From a bacterium (GTDB lineage: Bacteria > Armatimonadota > Chthonomonadetes > Chthonomonadales > CAJBBX01): DNA of 58,102 bases. Of the stretch, positions 17,679 to 27,301 are shown piece after piece. A program made the position numbers and the translations under genes. The number at the start of each line of letters is the position of its first letter. Position 1 is the stretch's first letter. The stretch is from NCBI GenBank assembly GCA_021811565.1, contig JAJZOL010000199.1:1-58102 (forward strand). The letters are read 5' to 3'. The notes below the pieces were generated by a model. It worked only from the letters and a program-made list of their open reading frames with translations. It was not told where the DNA came from and did not search any database.

Positions 17679-18794
17679 TTAGGGATGCATCTTTAGATAG
17701 GGACTTTTATCGGGAACTCCCAAAGGGAGCAACGCATATTGCGTGGTGCGGCGTATCGGTAGGTATCCTGCGGAACGAATCGTGTATTCCAATTCATCAA
17801 TGGGCATTGTGAACGAACAACCTGCGGAGGATACGACGTTTTCCTCCATCATCGTGGATCCAAAATCATCCACTCCATAGGAGAGCGCGATTTGAGCGAT
17901 CCGCGGACCTTGCGTTACCCATGAAGCTTGAATATGCTGAATGTTATCCAGGATGATACGAGAAACAGCCACGGTACGCAAATAATCGAACCCGCTTGCC
18001 CTTGATCCTTTCAATTGCGTGCCATCAGGTTGGAATGACCATGGAATGAACGCAGTGAAACCACCAGTCTCGTCCTGCAATTGGCGGGTGCGCATGAGAT
18101 GTTCGAGACGGTCCTCCCAAGTATCGACTGAGCCGTACATCATGGTGACCGTGGTTCGCAATCCGACTTTATGCGCCACTCTCATGCATTCAAGCCATTC
18201 ATCGGCGGTGTCTTTGTATGGAGCGATCTGCTGTCTCACACGGTCGGTCAATATCTCCGCCCCTCCGCCAGGTATGCTGTCCAAGCCTGCATTTTGGAGT
18301 CTCAGGATGCACTCCTCAAGTGAAAGCTTGCTTATCTTGGCGATATAGATGATTTCCGCAGGAGAAAGGGCGTGAAGAATCACCCCCCAATCTCCAAAAT
18401 GAGACTTGATCGCTCTAAAAAGGTCTTCAAACCATTCGATTTTCAGCTTTGGATTCAATCCCCCCTGCATTAGGATTTCGATTCCGCCATTCTCAACCAT
18501 CTGCCTGATCTTTTCAAGAATAACATCTATGGGCAGTACATACCCCTCATCATTTCCAGGAACGCGATAAAAGGCGCAGAATTTGCATCTCACCCAGCAT
18601 ACGTTCGTGTAATTAATGTTCCTCCCGACAACATAGGTCACGCGGTTCTCCGGGTTTAATCTTTTTCGCACGATATCCGCAAGAAATGCGAGTTCGGGGA
18701 GATTATGGTGATGAAACAGAACTCTGCCGTCATCCCATGTCAGCCTTTCACCATTACGCACTTTTTCCGCGATTATATCGAATTCATGATCCAT
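17679..18794 (-). CDS. mqnC: Cyclic dehypoxanthine futalosine synthase (radical SAM)
   Basis: 371 residues. The radical-SAM cluster motif is NVCWVRCKFCAFYR (CxxxCxxC), with INYTN just before it as in the MqnC/MqnE/CofGH group. Further family motifs are EILMQGGLNP, LQNAGLDSIPGGGAEIL and MMYGSVDTWEDRLEHLMRTRQLQDETGGFTAFIPWSFQPDGT. MqnC cyclises dehypoxanthine futalosine in the futalosine menaquinone pathway. It starts 3 bp after the mqnE stop, so the two are co-transcribed, and the AAGG ribosome site lies in the end of mqnE. Confidence 0.92.
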   Translation of the reverse strand: MDHEFDIIAEKVRNGERLTWDDGRVLFHHHNLPELAFLADIVRKRLNPENRVTYVVGRNINYTNVCWVRCKFCAFYRVPGNDEGYVLPIDVILEKIRQMVENGGIEILMQGGLNPKLKIEWFEDLFRAIKSHFGDWGVILHALSPAEIIYIAKISKLSLEECILRLQNAGLDSIPGGGAEILTDRVRQQIAPYKDTADEWLECMRVAHKVGLRTTVTMMYGSVDTWEDRLEHLMRTRQLQDETGGFTAFIPWSFQPDGTQLKGSRASGFDYLRTVAVSRIILDNIQHIQASWVTQGPRIAQIALSYGVDDFGSTMMEENVVSSAGCSFTMPIDELEYTIRSAGYLPIRRTTQYALLPLGVPDKSPYLKMHP

Positions 18795-18797
18795 GCC

Positions 18798-19922
18798 TTA
18801 CGATTCCTTGCTCACGATTCGATAAAAACTGTCCCGCTCAATAGGCGTTCTTCCCGCCTCCCGAATCATGGAGATGAGTTGTGGTCGACTGAGAATCTGA
18901 CGTTTTTGTCCGATATGCCCCTCGGGGTAAGTGATCTCATATTCATGAACCGTGCCATCAATGTCGTCCGCGCCATACCAGAGGGATATCTGGGACACGG
19001 CGGCAGTGTTCATGATCCAAAAGGATTTAATATGAGGAAAGTTATCCAAAGCCAAGCGGCTGACCGCAATGATCCGCAGATCATCATCGCCTGTCGGGGC
19101 GGGCAAATGATCCCAATAGGTGCCTTCGGGGTGAAAAGATAGAGGGGTGAATGCGAGAAAATGTCCGGTTTCATCCTGGAGCTTTCTGAGGCGAACAAGA
19201 TGCTCGGCTCTCTCTTCCACTGTCTCTATATGTCCGTAGAGCATCGTGGAATATTGTGGCAAACCCGCATTGGCAATCTCTCTCGCCACGTTCTCCCATT
19301 CGGTTGGTCCAATCTTTCTCGGGTGCGCCAAATCATGAACGCGCTCGGATAACACCTCTGCGCCTCCACCGGGAACCGAATCCAGCCCCGCATCCTTGAG
19401 CGCGATCAAAGTGTCTTTGATACTGATACCCGCCACACGCGCGATTTCGACGATCTCCACCGCAGTGAAAGCTTTGATATGAACCCCAGGACGAACTCTT
19501 TTCACGGTTCGTAACAAATCCAAATAGTAGGTGAACGGAAGTTTGGGATTGATGCCTCCGACGATATGAACTTCCGAAATTGGAACGTTCACATGATTTT
19601 GAATGGCATTCTCCACATCCTCCATGGACAACAGATAGGGGGTTGGACCGCCGTCCTTGGGATTCTTAGCGAAAAAGCAAAATTGACAGTGCTTGTTGCA
19701 GATATTCGTGTAGTTGATATGTTGGTTGCGAATGTAATAGGTGTTAGTTTGGTGCATTCTCTCGCGCACCGTATTGGCAAGATATCCCACAATATTCAGG
19801 TCTGGATACCGAAATAGTTCAACAATATCATCGTATGATAGCCTTTCTGCGGACAATACCTTCTCCGCTATGCGCCAAAGGCTTGAACCCTTTAAGAGAT
19901 GAAGAATATGCTGCTGTTCCAT
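18798..19922 (-). CDS. mqnE: Aminodeoxyfutalosine synthase (radical SAM)
   Basis: About 374 residues. The motif INYTNICNKHCQFCFFAKNPKDGGPTPYLL contains CxxxCxxC; VHIVGGINPKLPFTYYLDLLRTVKR, GLDSVPGGGAEVLSERVHDLAHPRKI and MLYGHIETVEERAEHLVRLRKLQDETGHFLAFTPLSFHPEGT match MqnE. It adds an adenosyl radical to the enolpyruvyl-benzoate intermediate, the first radical step of the futalosine route. The start is uncertain: ATGs at 19922 and 19931 and a TTG at 19946 are in frame, and none has a clear ribosome site; 19922 fits the family length. Confidence 0.9.
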   Translation of the reverse strand: MEQQHILHLLKGSSLWRIAEKVLSAERLSYDDIVELFRYPDLNIVGYLANTVRERMHQTNTYYIRNQHINYTNICNKHCQFCFFAKNPKDGGPTPYLLSMEDVENAIQNHVNVPISEVHIVGGINPKLPFTYYLDLLRTVKRVRPGVHIKAFTAVEIVEIARVAGISIKDTLIALKDAGLDSVPGGGAEVLSERVHDLAHPRKIGPTEWENVAREIANAGLPQYSTMLYGHIETVEERAEHLVRLRKLQDETGHFLAFTPLSFHPEGTYWDHLPAPTGDDDLRIIAVSRLALDNFPHIKSFWIMNTAAVSQISLWYGADDIDGTVHEYEITYPEGHIGQKRQILSRPQLISMIREAGRTPIERDSFYRIVSKES

Positions 19923-20309
19923 GATTGGCATAATTGAAATACCCAATGTAACTGTAAAAATTACAAAATGCGGATTTATTCTCTCATATCATGCTCGGCA
20001 AGATGCCCAACAAGCTATTTTGCGATTACCATACCCGTTGTGTAATTCATTCGGTCAAATTATACCTCATGTGTTGCGTATAATATGTATTCAATCTAAA
20101 TATTATCGCATGTATACTAATCAGAGTTGTATTGGAATAACCGCTCATCGTCATGTTGTCGGAGGCGCATATCCATACTGATGCAGATTCGCTATCAATA
20201 GGAGAGGGTGCCGAAAGCGTTCATTCAAGCTGGCTCTTCCAATCGTGAACGCTTAAGGTGTAAAATTCGTAAGGAATGATACCACGCGAGTTAAATTACA
20301 GGAGAATGT
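19923..20309. other. Divergent intergenic region, mqnE / D-aminoacylase
   Basis: It holds a decayed copy of the miniature element (about 19954-20030). It also has opposed TATAAT hexamers: one on the minus strand at 20064-20059 facing mqnE and one on the plus strand at 20079-20084. Neither has a good -35. Confidence 0.4.
19954..20030 (+). repeat. Decayed copy of the miniature element
   Basis: AATTACAAAATGC (19959-19971) and TATTTTGCGATTACC (20016-20030) are recognisable but mutated left and right ends of the 89-bp family. The core around 19976-19998 (TTATTCTCTCATATCATGCTC) resembles the family core TATTATCGCTCATTTCACGTTC. No target duplication remains. Confidence 0.5.
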
Positions 20310-21941
20310 ATGGAAAAGGATACGCACGTAAACAATCAGTATGATCTTATCATTCGAGGGGGATCTGTTTATGATGGGACCGGCACGGAACCGCAGTATG
20401 TGGATATCGCCATTGCGGACGATACAATCGCAGAAATTGGCGACTTAACCAACACTCATGCACCGATCGTTATTGATGCGTCCGACCTACGCGTAGCTCC
20501 GGGTTTTATTGACATCCACACTCATTCCGACATCTCCGCCTTATTCAATCCCAAGATGGAAAGCATGGTTTCCCAGGGTGTGACCACTCAGGTTACAGGC
20601 AATTGCGGGTTGAATCTTGCCTTGGCGACACACGATGAGCGATTTTTCTTCGAAAAAAGGTGGTTGAGACAGTTTGGAGTTAGCATCACTTGGGATTCGC
20701 TGGATGAGAACCTGCGTTTGATTGAGGAGAACGGAATCGCCACCAACTACATAACTCTCGTCGGACAGGGGACCCTACGCAAAAGAGTCATGGGGCAGGA
20801 CAATCGATCACCAAACGCCAAAGAGATGCAAACGATGAAGACTCACCTCTTTCATGCAATGGAGGAGGGGGCATGGGGGATGTCCACAGGTTTGGAATAT
20901 ACGCCTTCGAGTTACGCGGACGTTGCTGAATTAGCGGAACTAAGTGAAGTTGTGGCACACCATAACGGTCTTTACGCCAGTCACCTTCGTAACGAGGGGG
21001 ATACTCTTGTCGAATCCGTGGCGGAGGCTTTGGAGATTGGAGAGAGAGCGCATATACCAGTGCAAATATCTCATCATAAGGCTGAGGGACGCAGGAATTG
21101 GGGGAAGGTGAAAACCACCTTGGATATGATTTCGACCGCTCGAAGCAATGGAGTGGATGTGCAGATGGACCAATATCCCTACACGGCGTTTCAGACTTCC
21201 ATGAGTGTTCAATTCCTTCCGACTTGGGCGAACGTGGGGGATAATGACGCAGTGCTGGCAAGGCTCACCTCGCCTGAGACACGACAGAGCATCCTGGATG
21301 ACATACGCCGTAATCACCCCGAATGGGACGACCTAGGTGAAAATTCCGTTTGGGACGGCGTCGAGATCGCCATGGCGCGAACCCATAGGAGGTTGCAGGG
21401 AAGGACCATTGGGGAGCTGGCGCGTCAATCGGGCGCCAATCCCATCGAATACGCTTTGGACTTGATCACGGAGGAGCGCAATTTCATTAGCGCCATAAAT
21501 TTCTCCATCAATGAAGAGGATATCGCTTTGGTTTTACAATACCCGTACACCATGATTGGTTCCGATGCGGTTGGGGCGTCGCCTGAAGGCAAAATGGGCG
21601 AGGACCACGTGCACCCTCGATGTTATGGTACATTCCCTCGCGTTCTTGGCAGATATGTGCGGGAAAACAACGTGATATCCGAATCCGCCGCCATAGTCAA
21701 AATGACATCGCTCCCTGCAAGCAGGCTGGGTATTAAGAATAGAGGTGAATTGAAAGAAGGGTACTACGCGGATATCGTGATTTATGATCCTAAAACCATC
21801 ATTGACAAAGCCACTTACCGCGATCCTCACAAATTCGCGGATGGGGTGGTGATGACAATCGTAAATGGAGGGATCGTATGGAAAAACGGGGCTCATACGG
21901 AAAGACTGCCGGGAATGGTTCTCCGAAAAAACCGTCAATGA
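20310..21941 (+). CDS. N-acyl-D-amino-acid deacylase (D-aminoacylase family)
   Basis: 543 residues of the amidohydrolase superfamily. The N-terminal YDLIIRGGSVYDGTGTEPQYVDIAIADDTIAEIG and first metal motif GFIDIHTHSD lead into GVTTQVTGNCG (the Cys ligand typical of D-aminoacylases), ASHLRNEGD, VQISHHKAEGRRNWG and IGSDAVG near the end. The domain closes with RLGIKNRGELKEGYYADIVIYDP. These enzymes remove acyl groups from N-acyl-D-amino acids; a peptidoglycan-recycling or scavenging role is possible. AGGAG lies 5 bp upstream of the ATG. The stop overlaps the convergent gene by 7 bp. Confidence 0.88.
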   Translation: MEKDTHVNNQYDLIIRGGSVYDGTGTEPQYVDIAIADDTIAEIGDLTNTHAPIVIDASDLRVAPGFIDIHTHSDISALFNPKMESMVSQGVTTQVTGNCGLNLALATHDERFFFEKRWLRQFGVSITWDSLDENLRLIEENGIATNYITLVGQGTLRKRVMGQDNRSPNAKEMQTMKTHLFHAMEEGAWGMSTGLEYTPSSYADVAELAELSEVVAHHNGLYASHLRNEGDTLVESVAEALEIGERAHIPVQISHHKAEGRRNWGKVKTTLDMISTARSNGVDVQMDQYPYTAFQTSMSVQFLPTWANVGDNDAVLARLTSPETRQSILDDIRRNHPEWDDLGENSVWDGVEIAMARTHRRLQGRTIGELARQSGANPIEYALDLITEERNFISAINFSINEEDIALVLQYPYTMIGSDAVGASPEGKMGEDHVHPRCYGTFPRVLGRYVRENNVISESAAIVKMTSLPASRLGIKNRGELKEGYYADIVIYDPKTIIDKATYRDPHKFADGVVMTIVNGGIVWKNGAHTERLPGMVLRKNRQ

Positions 21942-23962
21942 TTCGACATTCGATCATGCGGCGACCATAACAGGTAAATTCCTCCGGATATAAAGACAGA
22001 CAATAAGAATATTGCCGCCACCACTCCTGAATCATTAAAAATGAGAGCAACTATGGAACCATAACCTACGGCGGGCAATGCGGAGTGGAATTGGGGATGA
22101 GATTCCTTGAGATTCGACACCATTTGTTGAATATCCCTTTTTTTTACCATCCAAGCCAACACGAGCCCAACATACGTCGCGATCATTCCCGGTGATGCGC
22201 TTAGCCGTATGTTCATCATCACCTTTCGCAGGATAATCTCCTCAAAATAATCATATCCCCGAGCATGAAGAGATTCCAAGGCGGCGCCGATATGGCTGAC
22301 ATTATGCGGAAACAGATATTTTTCCATCATTCCGATGGTGAAAATAAGGATCACCCCCGAGCACAGAAATATTACAATGGTTTTCCATCGTATCTGTCGC
22401 TCTGTCAAAGAAAACAGCGCCACCCCGTATGCAACGAAACAGACCAATGCTGCGCCCGCCTTCGCTCCGAGAGGAGGCGCGACAAGGACTATGGTGCAAA
22501 TACTAAAAACGCAAAAGGCCAGCCATGAAGGAGGACGAATGAGGAACACACAAAGCAGGGACATCCCTATGAAGAACCCCATGAACTCATTCCCAATACC
22601 ATAAAAACGGATCCCCGTAAGTTGGTATCCTGAAATCAAAGCGAACTTGACCATTGTTTGACCCGTAAAGCTGTCAAACGCAATCACGCCTACGGTGAAC
22701 AGCGCAAGAATCGATAATGTGATCTCACTGATTTGAGCTTGGGTTTTAACATGAAAAAAAAGTTTTGATGTGAAAGTGATGGCCAAGGCAATCAATGCCA
22801 TGATCCCGAAAAGGGAGCATATATATCCTTGGACATTTATAATATCGCCTTTCCGTAACTCCTCTGCTATCAATAACATGGACACCGGCATGGCCATCAT
22901 ACACAATATTCCAAACCGCCAGAATCCAAGCGAGCGACTTCTCTTTTTCTCCGCGTAAATTCCTGCAAAAGCAAAGACAGAAACCGCCACTCCAAGCAAT
23001 GCACCGCCAGGTATCAGAGCGCGTTGGTTCAAGGCAATCGCATGATCCAGCTTGGACACATCCTCGAAAGGATGAGTGTCAGGATCAGAATGGATGGGAT
23101 GTCCCGTAAAGAAAGGATTGATTTTTTCTCCTATAATCCTTTGGATTGTTGGTGCGATATCCAAATTTGAGATCAATCCGGGGGTTCGGGTAGTGATCGA
23201 ACTGGCCTCACCGGATGAAAATGTGCCCCCGGAGATAATGATCAGAGGAAGTCGATCCCATGCACCTCCGCTATTGGATGAAGGTATCGGGGATATTAAC
23301 ATCGTCACCACATTCTTGGAAGAGTTTGCGCTTAATCGATTCAAGAAGAGATCAAGGGATGAGAGGATCGTATTGATGTCGTTTGGATCATGAAATCCAT
23401 GAGCCATTGGGATTAAATTGCATTGGATTGTTTGACCGCCGTAATATCCATCGCCGGACAGTAGTTTCGCAAGGGCAACGGAATAAACATCCGTCCATGA
23501 ATATATTTCAAACCTGGATTGATCATGCGACCGAAGGATCATTTCAGTTATGGATCGATGATTATGCTGATCGTATGAAGACATATCGTAAAGGATTTGG
23601 CTCTTGAGTGAATGAATATTCAGGATTACGCCTTTTAACGATTTCGGAGGGTGATACAATTCAATCGCCTCTCCGTAATAAGTGGAAGCTATCGCCGAGA
23701 GTGGATTATAATGCGGTGTGGATGCATAACTAACCAATCCAACCGTGCCGTTACGAGCTAATTCTAGTATATTAGGGTATGTCTGTGTGGCTAGGATATC
23801 CGTTGAAAGATCGGGGCAAATGATTAGACGTACGCTGCTCGCAGGCGTTATTGACGCACATCCCTGAGTGAATGAAGAGATTGCGCATGCATAAAATAAA
23901 AATATGATAAACAATTTATTATTGCAACAGAGTTTAATCGTTTTATGCGGGAATTGCCTCAT
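21935..23962 (-). CDS. Membrane protein with extracytoplasmic alkaline-phosphatase-like domain
   Basis: 675 residues. An N-terminal signal/anchor (about 16-35) is followed by a roughly 280-residue domain whose end, RLPLIIISGGTFSSGE...TRTPGLISNLDIAPTIQRIIGEKINP, is characteristic of alkaline-phosphatase/sulfatase-superfamily membrane proteins. From about residue 320 there are at least ten hydrophobic helices, with conserved-looking GYQLTGIRFYGIGNEFMGFFIG and APPLGAKAGAALVC. Substrate unknown. The start overlaps the recN stop by 4 bp (ATGA), so it is translationally coupled to recN. It converges on the D-aminoacylase gene. Confidence 0.7.
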   Translation of the reverse strand: MRQFPHKTIKLCCNNKLFIIFLFYACAISSFTQGCASITPASSVRLIICPDLSTDILATQTYPNILELARNGTVGLVSYASTPHYNPLSAIASTYYGEAIELYHPPKSLKGVILNIHSLKSQILYDMSSYDQHNHRSITEMILRSHDQSRFEIYSWTDVYSVALAKLLSGDGYYGGQTIQCNLIPMAHGFHDPNDINTILSSLDLFLNRLSANSSKNVVTMLISPIPSSNSGGAWDRLPLIIISGGTFSSGEASSITTRTPGLISNLDIAPTIQRIIGEKINPFFTGHPIHSDPDTHPFEDVSKLDHAIALNQRALIPGGALLGVAVSVFAFAGIYAEKKRSRSLGFWRFGILCMMAMPVSMLLIAEELRKGDIINVQGYICSLFGIMALIALAITFTSKLFFHVKTQAQISEITLSILALFTVGVIAFDSFTGQTMVKFALISGYQLTGIRFYGIGNEFMGFFIGMSLLCVFLIRPPSWLAFCVFSICTIVLVAPPLGAKAGAALVCFVAYGVALFSLTERQIRWKTIVIFLCSGVILIFTIGMMEKYLFPHNVSHIGAALESLHARGYDYFEEIILRKVMMNIRLSASPGMIATYVGLVLAWMVKKRDIQQMVSNLKESHPQFHSALPAVGYGSIVALIFNDSGVVAAIFLLSVFISGGIYLLWSPHDRMSNH

Positions 23963-25635
23963 TGCCCAATAAATCCTTGAAGCATCTCCCGTGCATGTTG
24001 CATGACTGTGTCGGAAATATGTGCGCCTGCAAGCATTCTCGCCACCTCTCGCACTCTCTCCTCCCCATAAACCCGGTCAATGGATACCGAGGTTCTGCCA
24101 TCCGCCTCCAATTTGTGAATATAAAAATGAGTATTAGCCTGACTCGCTATCTGCGCCAGATGAGTGATGCAAATAATCTGTGAGGATTCGGATAGGGAGT
24201 GCATTTTTTTGCCGATCATATACGCCGTTTTTCCGCCCACTCCAACATCGATTTCATCGAAAACCATTGTTGGGAGAGGCTGCTTTTTCGCCATTGAGCT
24301 TTTTATCGCTAACATCACTCGGGACAGCTCCCCTCCGGAAGCTATCTTCGCCAATGGACGCAACGCTTCGCCCGTATTGGGGGAAATCATAAACTCACCG
24401 GAATCCATGCCTTCGGAGGAAAGCGTCGAAGGTTGAAGCACCGCCTTAAACTTTGTTTTTTCCATGGCGAGGTCAGCGAGTTCGGATATGACCATTCCAC
24501 CGAATTCATCCGCCAAACTCGTTCTCATTGAAGTTAGTTTTCCGCACATTGCGATCAGCGACTTTTCATCCTTGTCAATTTCCCTCTGTAACCCATCGAT
24601 TTTTTCCTCGTGGTGCGTTAATGCATCCAGATCATCCGCGATTTTAGCGGCGTATGCGAGTATTTCTTCAATTGAATCACCGTATTTACGCTTCAAGGTA
24701 CGTATGGTCTCGTTGCGTTCCAATAATTGTTCCAATCTCACTGGATTGTTTTCGATGGAATCATTGTAACGCAAAATATCCCTAGCCACCTCCTCCAACT
24801 CATAAAGAGAGGAGCGTAACGCCTCGAGTTGCTCCGACATGTCGGAATCCAACGAGGCGATCGTTTCCATGTCCTTTACAGCGGCGCTAAGAGAATCAAT
24901 AATAGAGTTACCGGATTCATCCATTAGCAATTTATAAACGTTTCCGTTCAACTCCGATAATTTTTGAGCATTGCTCAGGCGAAGGATATCTTGTTCGAGT
25001 TTTTCCTCCTCCCCGGGGATTAAAGCCGCATTTTCTATCTCTTCCAATTGGAAATTGAAGAGATCAATTTTGTTAGCTCTGTCTTTGGCGTTCTCTTCGA
25101 GGCGAGATAACTCCGCACGTTTGGCTAGAAGTTGCCGGTACGCCAATTGAACTGAGTTACGCAGCGCGAGAACCTCCTCCCCACCCCATTCATCTAGAAG
25201 ATAGAGATGACGGTTCACGCTCAACAAAGACTGGTGCTCATGTTGTCCGTGAAGGTCCACAAGATACTCGCCCACTTGTCGCAGAATGTTAATCGGAGCA
25301 GGTCTGCCTCCAATTCGGGCAGTTGACTTTCCATTGATCGATATCTCTCTGTTGAGAAAAAGATTCTCATCATCCAACTCGTAACCGCATTCGCTGAGGA
25401 ATTTAACCAGAGCAGCGTTATCGGAAATATCAAACACGGCATCCACAATGGCGCGGTCCTCTCCGGAACGCACCCATTCCGCGCCGCCTCTGCCTCCCAA
25501 TATCGCTGTTAACGCCCCGATGATGATGGATTTTCCGGCGCCTGTTTCACCTGTCAATACGTTTAAACCGCTGGTGAACTGTATCTCCAGACGGTCGATG
25601 ATTGCGAAGTTTACAATGTTCAGTGAAAGTAACAT
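23959..25635 (-). CDS. recN: DNA repair protein RecN
   Basis: 558 residues from MLLSLNIVNFAIIDRLEIQF, which matches the RecN N-terminus; a frame extending 78 bp upstream is not family-like. Walker A is GETGAGKS (29-36). The middle is coiled-coil. The C-terminus carries SNTGEALRPLAKIASGGELSRVMLAIK (ABC signature), MVFDEIDVGVGGKTA (Walker B) and ICITHLAQIASQANTHF. RecN is an SMC-like protein of double-strand-break repair. A near-consensus promoter lies at 25697-25725. There is no clear ribosome site. The overlap with the downstream membrane-protein gene is unusual for recN. Confidence 0.95.
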   Translation of the reverse strand: MLLSLNIVNFAIIDRLEIQFTSGLNVLTGETGAGKSIIIGALTAILGGRGGAEWVRSGEDRAIVDAVFDISDNAALVKFLSECGYELDDENLFLNREISINGKSTARIGGRPAPINILRQVGEYLVDLHGQHEHQSLLSVNRHLYLLDEWGGEEVLALRNSVQLAYRQLLAKRAELSRLEENAKDRANKIDLFNFQLEEIENAALIPGEEEKLEQDILRLSNAQKLSELNGNVYKLLMDESGNSIIDSLSAAVKDMETIASLDSDMSEQLEALRSSLYELEEVARDILRYNDSIENNPVRLEQLLERNETIRTLKRKYGDSIEEILAYAAKIADDLDALTHHEEKIDGLQREIDKDEKSLIAMCGKLTSMRTSLADEFGGMVISELADLAMEKTKFKAVLQPSTLSSEGMDSGEFMISPNTGEALRPLAKIASGGELSRVMLAIKSSMAKKQPLPTMVFDEIDVGVGGKTAYMIGKKMHSLSESSQIICITHLAQIASQANTHFYIHKLEADGRTSVSIDRVYGEERVREVARMLAGAHISDTVMQHAREMLQGFIGQ

Positions 25636-25696
25636 GAGGAAATCTGACAATTGGAAAAGATTTATGATATCATGCAGTATGATGATTGCATACCAG

Positions 25697-25725
25697 ATAT
25701 TACCGCCCCGCATTTAATCTGTCAA
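25697..25725 (-). promoter_or_regulatory. recN: Promoter of recN
   Basis: On the minus strand TTGACA (25725-25720), a 17-bp spacer and TAATAT (25702-25697). Downstream of the -10 lies the inverted repeat ATGCA-N10-TGCAT (25672-25691) and a palindrome ATGATATCAT (25664-25673), either of which could be an operator. I see no E. coli-type or Bacillus-type LexA box. The rest of the gap to 26033 is AT-rich with nothing recognised. Confidence 0.7.
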
Positions 25726-26033
25726 GTCGTGGTACTCTTGGCACACGAATAATGGAATTGTGGCGACATGCTCGCACTTCATCTCGTATGATGTAGATAG
25801 CCTATGGCTGCGAGATGGGGGGAAACCTGTAAATATTCATAGTTTAGACTAGCGGTTTAAATGGGTATTATAACGCAGAACAAGCAAAAAGCATGCCAAG
25901 GTTATGATGAGATTAGTGATCTCGTTTTCAGGAATTTAACAAATTGTCAGATCATTATTGGTTTATTGTTTGAGTTTTAGATTGCACCTTGCCGTATAAA
26001 ACCACATTAACCTAATAATTGAGGAGTCAGCTC

Positions 26034-26420
26034 ATGGAAAAGGTGTCGAGCAGCGCCGCAAATCTGTTGATTGTAGACGATGAAGAGATGCTGGTGGAGT
26101 TATTAAGAAGGATTGTGGTTCGTTTGGGGTACCACGCCATCAGTGCTCTAAGCGTAAAAGAGGCTTTGGAGATATACGAGGCGCAAAAAGAGACGATCGA
26201 CTTGATCATCACCGATTTAGTGATGCCGGACGTAGGCGGAAAGGCGCTCGCTCTGGAACTTTTGCAAAAGTATCCGAATGTGCGTATTTTGATATCCACC
26301 GGTTTCAGCGCCATGGATGAAATTCACGAGCTTCTTGAATTAGGGGTTAGGGGAGTCGTCATGAAACCCTATCAAGCGGATCAATTAAACAGCAGCATTC
26401 AAGCCGCCTTGTCGGATTAA
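26034..26420 (+). CDS. Stand-alone response-regulator receiver
   Basis: 128 residues comprising only a CheY-type receiver domain. The acidic pair is D15/D16 (LLIVDDEEML), the phospho-acceptor D61 (LIITDLVMPDVGG), the switch residue S88/T89 (ILISTGFS) and the conserved lysine K111 (VVMKPYQ). All needed residues are present, so phosphorylation is likely. No output domain or neighbouring kinase is seen. The ATG at 26034 has TTGAGGAGT 6 bp upstream; the in-frame TTG at 26019 is part of that site. Partner unknown. Confidence 0.85.
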   Translation: MEKVSSSAANLLIVDDEEMLVELLRRIVVRLGYHAISALSVKEALEIYEAQKETIDLIITDLVMPDVGGKALALELLQKYPNVRILISTGFSAMDEIHELLELGVRGVVMKPYQADQLNSSIQAALSD

Positions 26421-26446
26421 CAGCCTGTTATCGAATTCTGATTTCA

Positions 26447-27301
26447 TTACCTTGGGAACAAATAGTCTATAATGCCTTGAGTATCCTCATAGTCGATGAT
26501 AATTGCGTCCGCGCCAGCTTCAATCAATCGATTTCTTTTCCATGCGTCAAGCTCGCCAGCTCTCATCTCATCACATGCCACCGCCAAAGCGTATCCTCCG
26601 GCGGCTTTTCCCTCTTCGATTTCAACATAACCATCGCCAATGACTATTAACCCATCTCCCTTAAGGCGGTTTTCCTCAATGATATTTGAAATAATCATGT
26701 TTTTGGAAAACTCCTTCCAGTTGTCCTTGGCGCCAAAAATCCGATCCTCGAAAAAATCATTCAACCCTAGCACGGTTGCCTCTTCCAACACGTTCACTTG
26801 ATCCGTGCCGCTTGCCAAATAAAGTTTCACACCTCGCTGTTTCAATGCGGTTAAAAAAATGCGCGATCCTTTTAGCAACATTTCATCTGCTGAACGAGAT
26901 TGGTCCTTGAGCGAATTGAAGGAGTTTTCAATCCGCGTCCATAATCGTGCAAGATATTCCTTTTTATACGTAAGAGGATCTTTTGGTTTTCCACCATATC
27001 TGGAAACGGTTTGCCCCAATTGAATGCACTGATAGATCGTTTGCTTGCCCGTTAGCCTTGTCACAAACTCCCGCACAATGCCTTCCGTCTCCTCCTTTAC
27101 CGGAGCGTCGGGACACGCCATGATTTCCTCCACGAAGTAGGGGACCATTATCTCGCGCCAACCTCTTCGGATGAGGGATAACGTGCCGTCGAAATCAAAT
27201 AATGCGCATTTGAAATATCCACGTGGGGTGTCTGGATGAATTATTTCTAAATACGAGGATGAGCCGTTGGAGAGTGACATCCTTGATGATTGCCGAATCA
27301 T
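26447..27301 (-). CDS. HAD-superfamily hydrolase
   Basis: About 284 residues from the ATG at 27301, which overlaps the DUF255 stop by 4 bp (ATGA) behind AAGGTGAAGG. The catalytic motif DFDGT (36-40, [13 protein letters not shown]) starts a phosphoglycolate-phosphatase-like HAD fold; motif II is YLASGTDQ and motif IV is [17 protein letters not shown]. The latter differs slightly from the usual GDxxxD, having GDGxxEIEE. The substrate is unknown. Coupling to the DUF255 gene indicates co-expression. Confidence 0.75.
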   Translation of the reverse strand: MIRQSSRMSLSNGSSSYLEIIHPDTPRGYFKCALFDFDGTLSLIRRGWREIMVPYFVEEIMACPDAPVKEETEGIVREFVTRLTGKQTIYQCIQLGQTVSRYGGKPKDPLTYKKEYLARLWTRIENSFNSLKDQSRSADEMLLKGSRIFLTALKQRGVKLYLASGTDQVNVLEEATVLGLNDFFEDRIFGAKDNWKEFSKNMIISNIIEENRLKGDGLIVIGDGYVEIEEGKAAGGYALAVACDEMRAGELDAWKRNRLIEAGADAIIIDYEDTQGIIDYLFPR

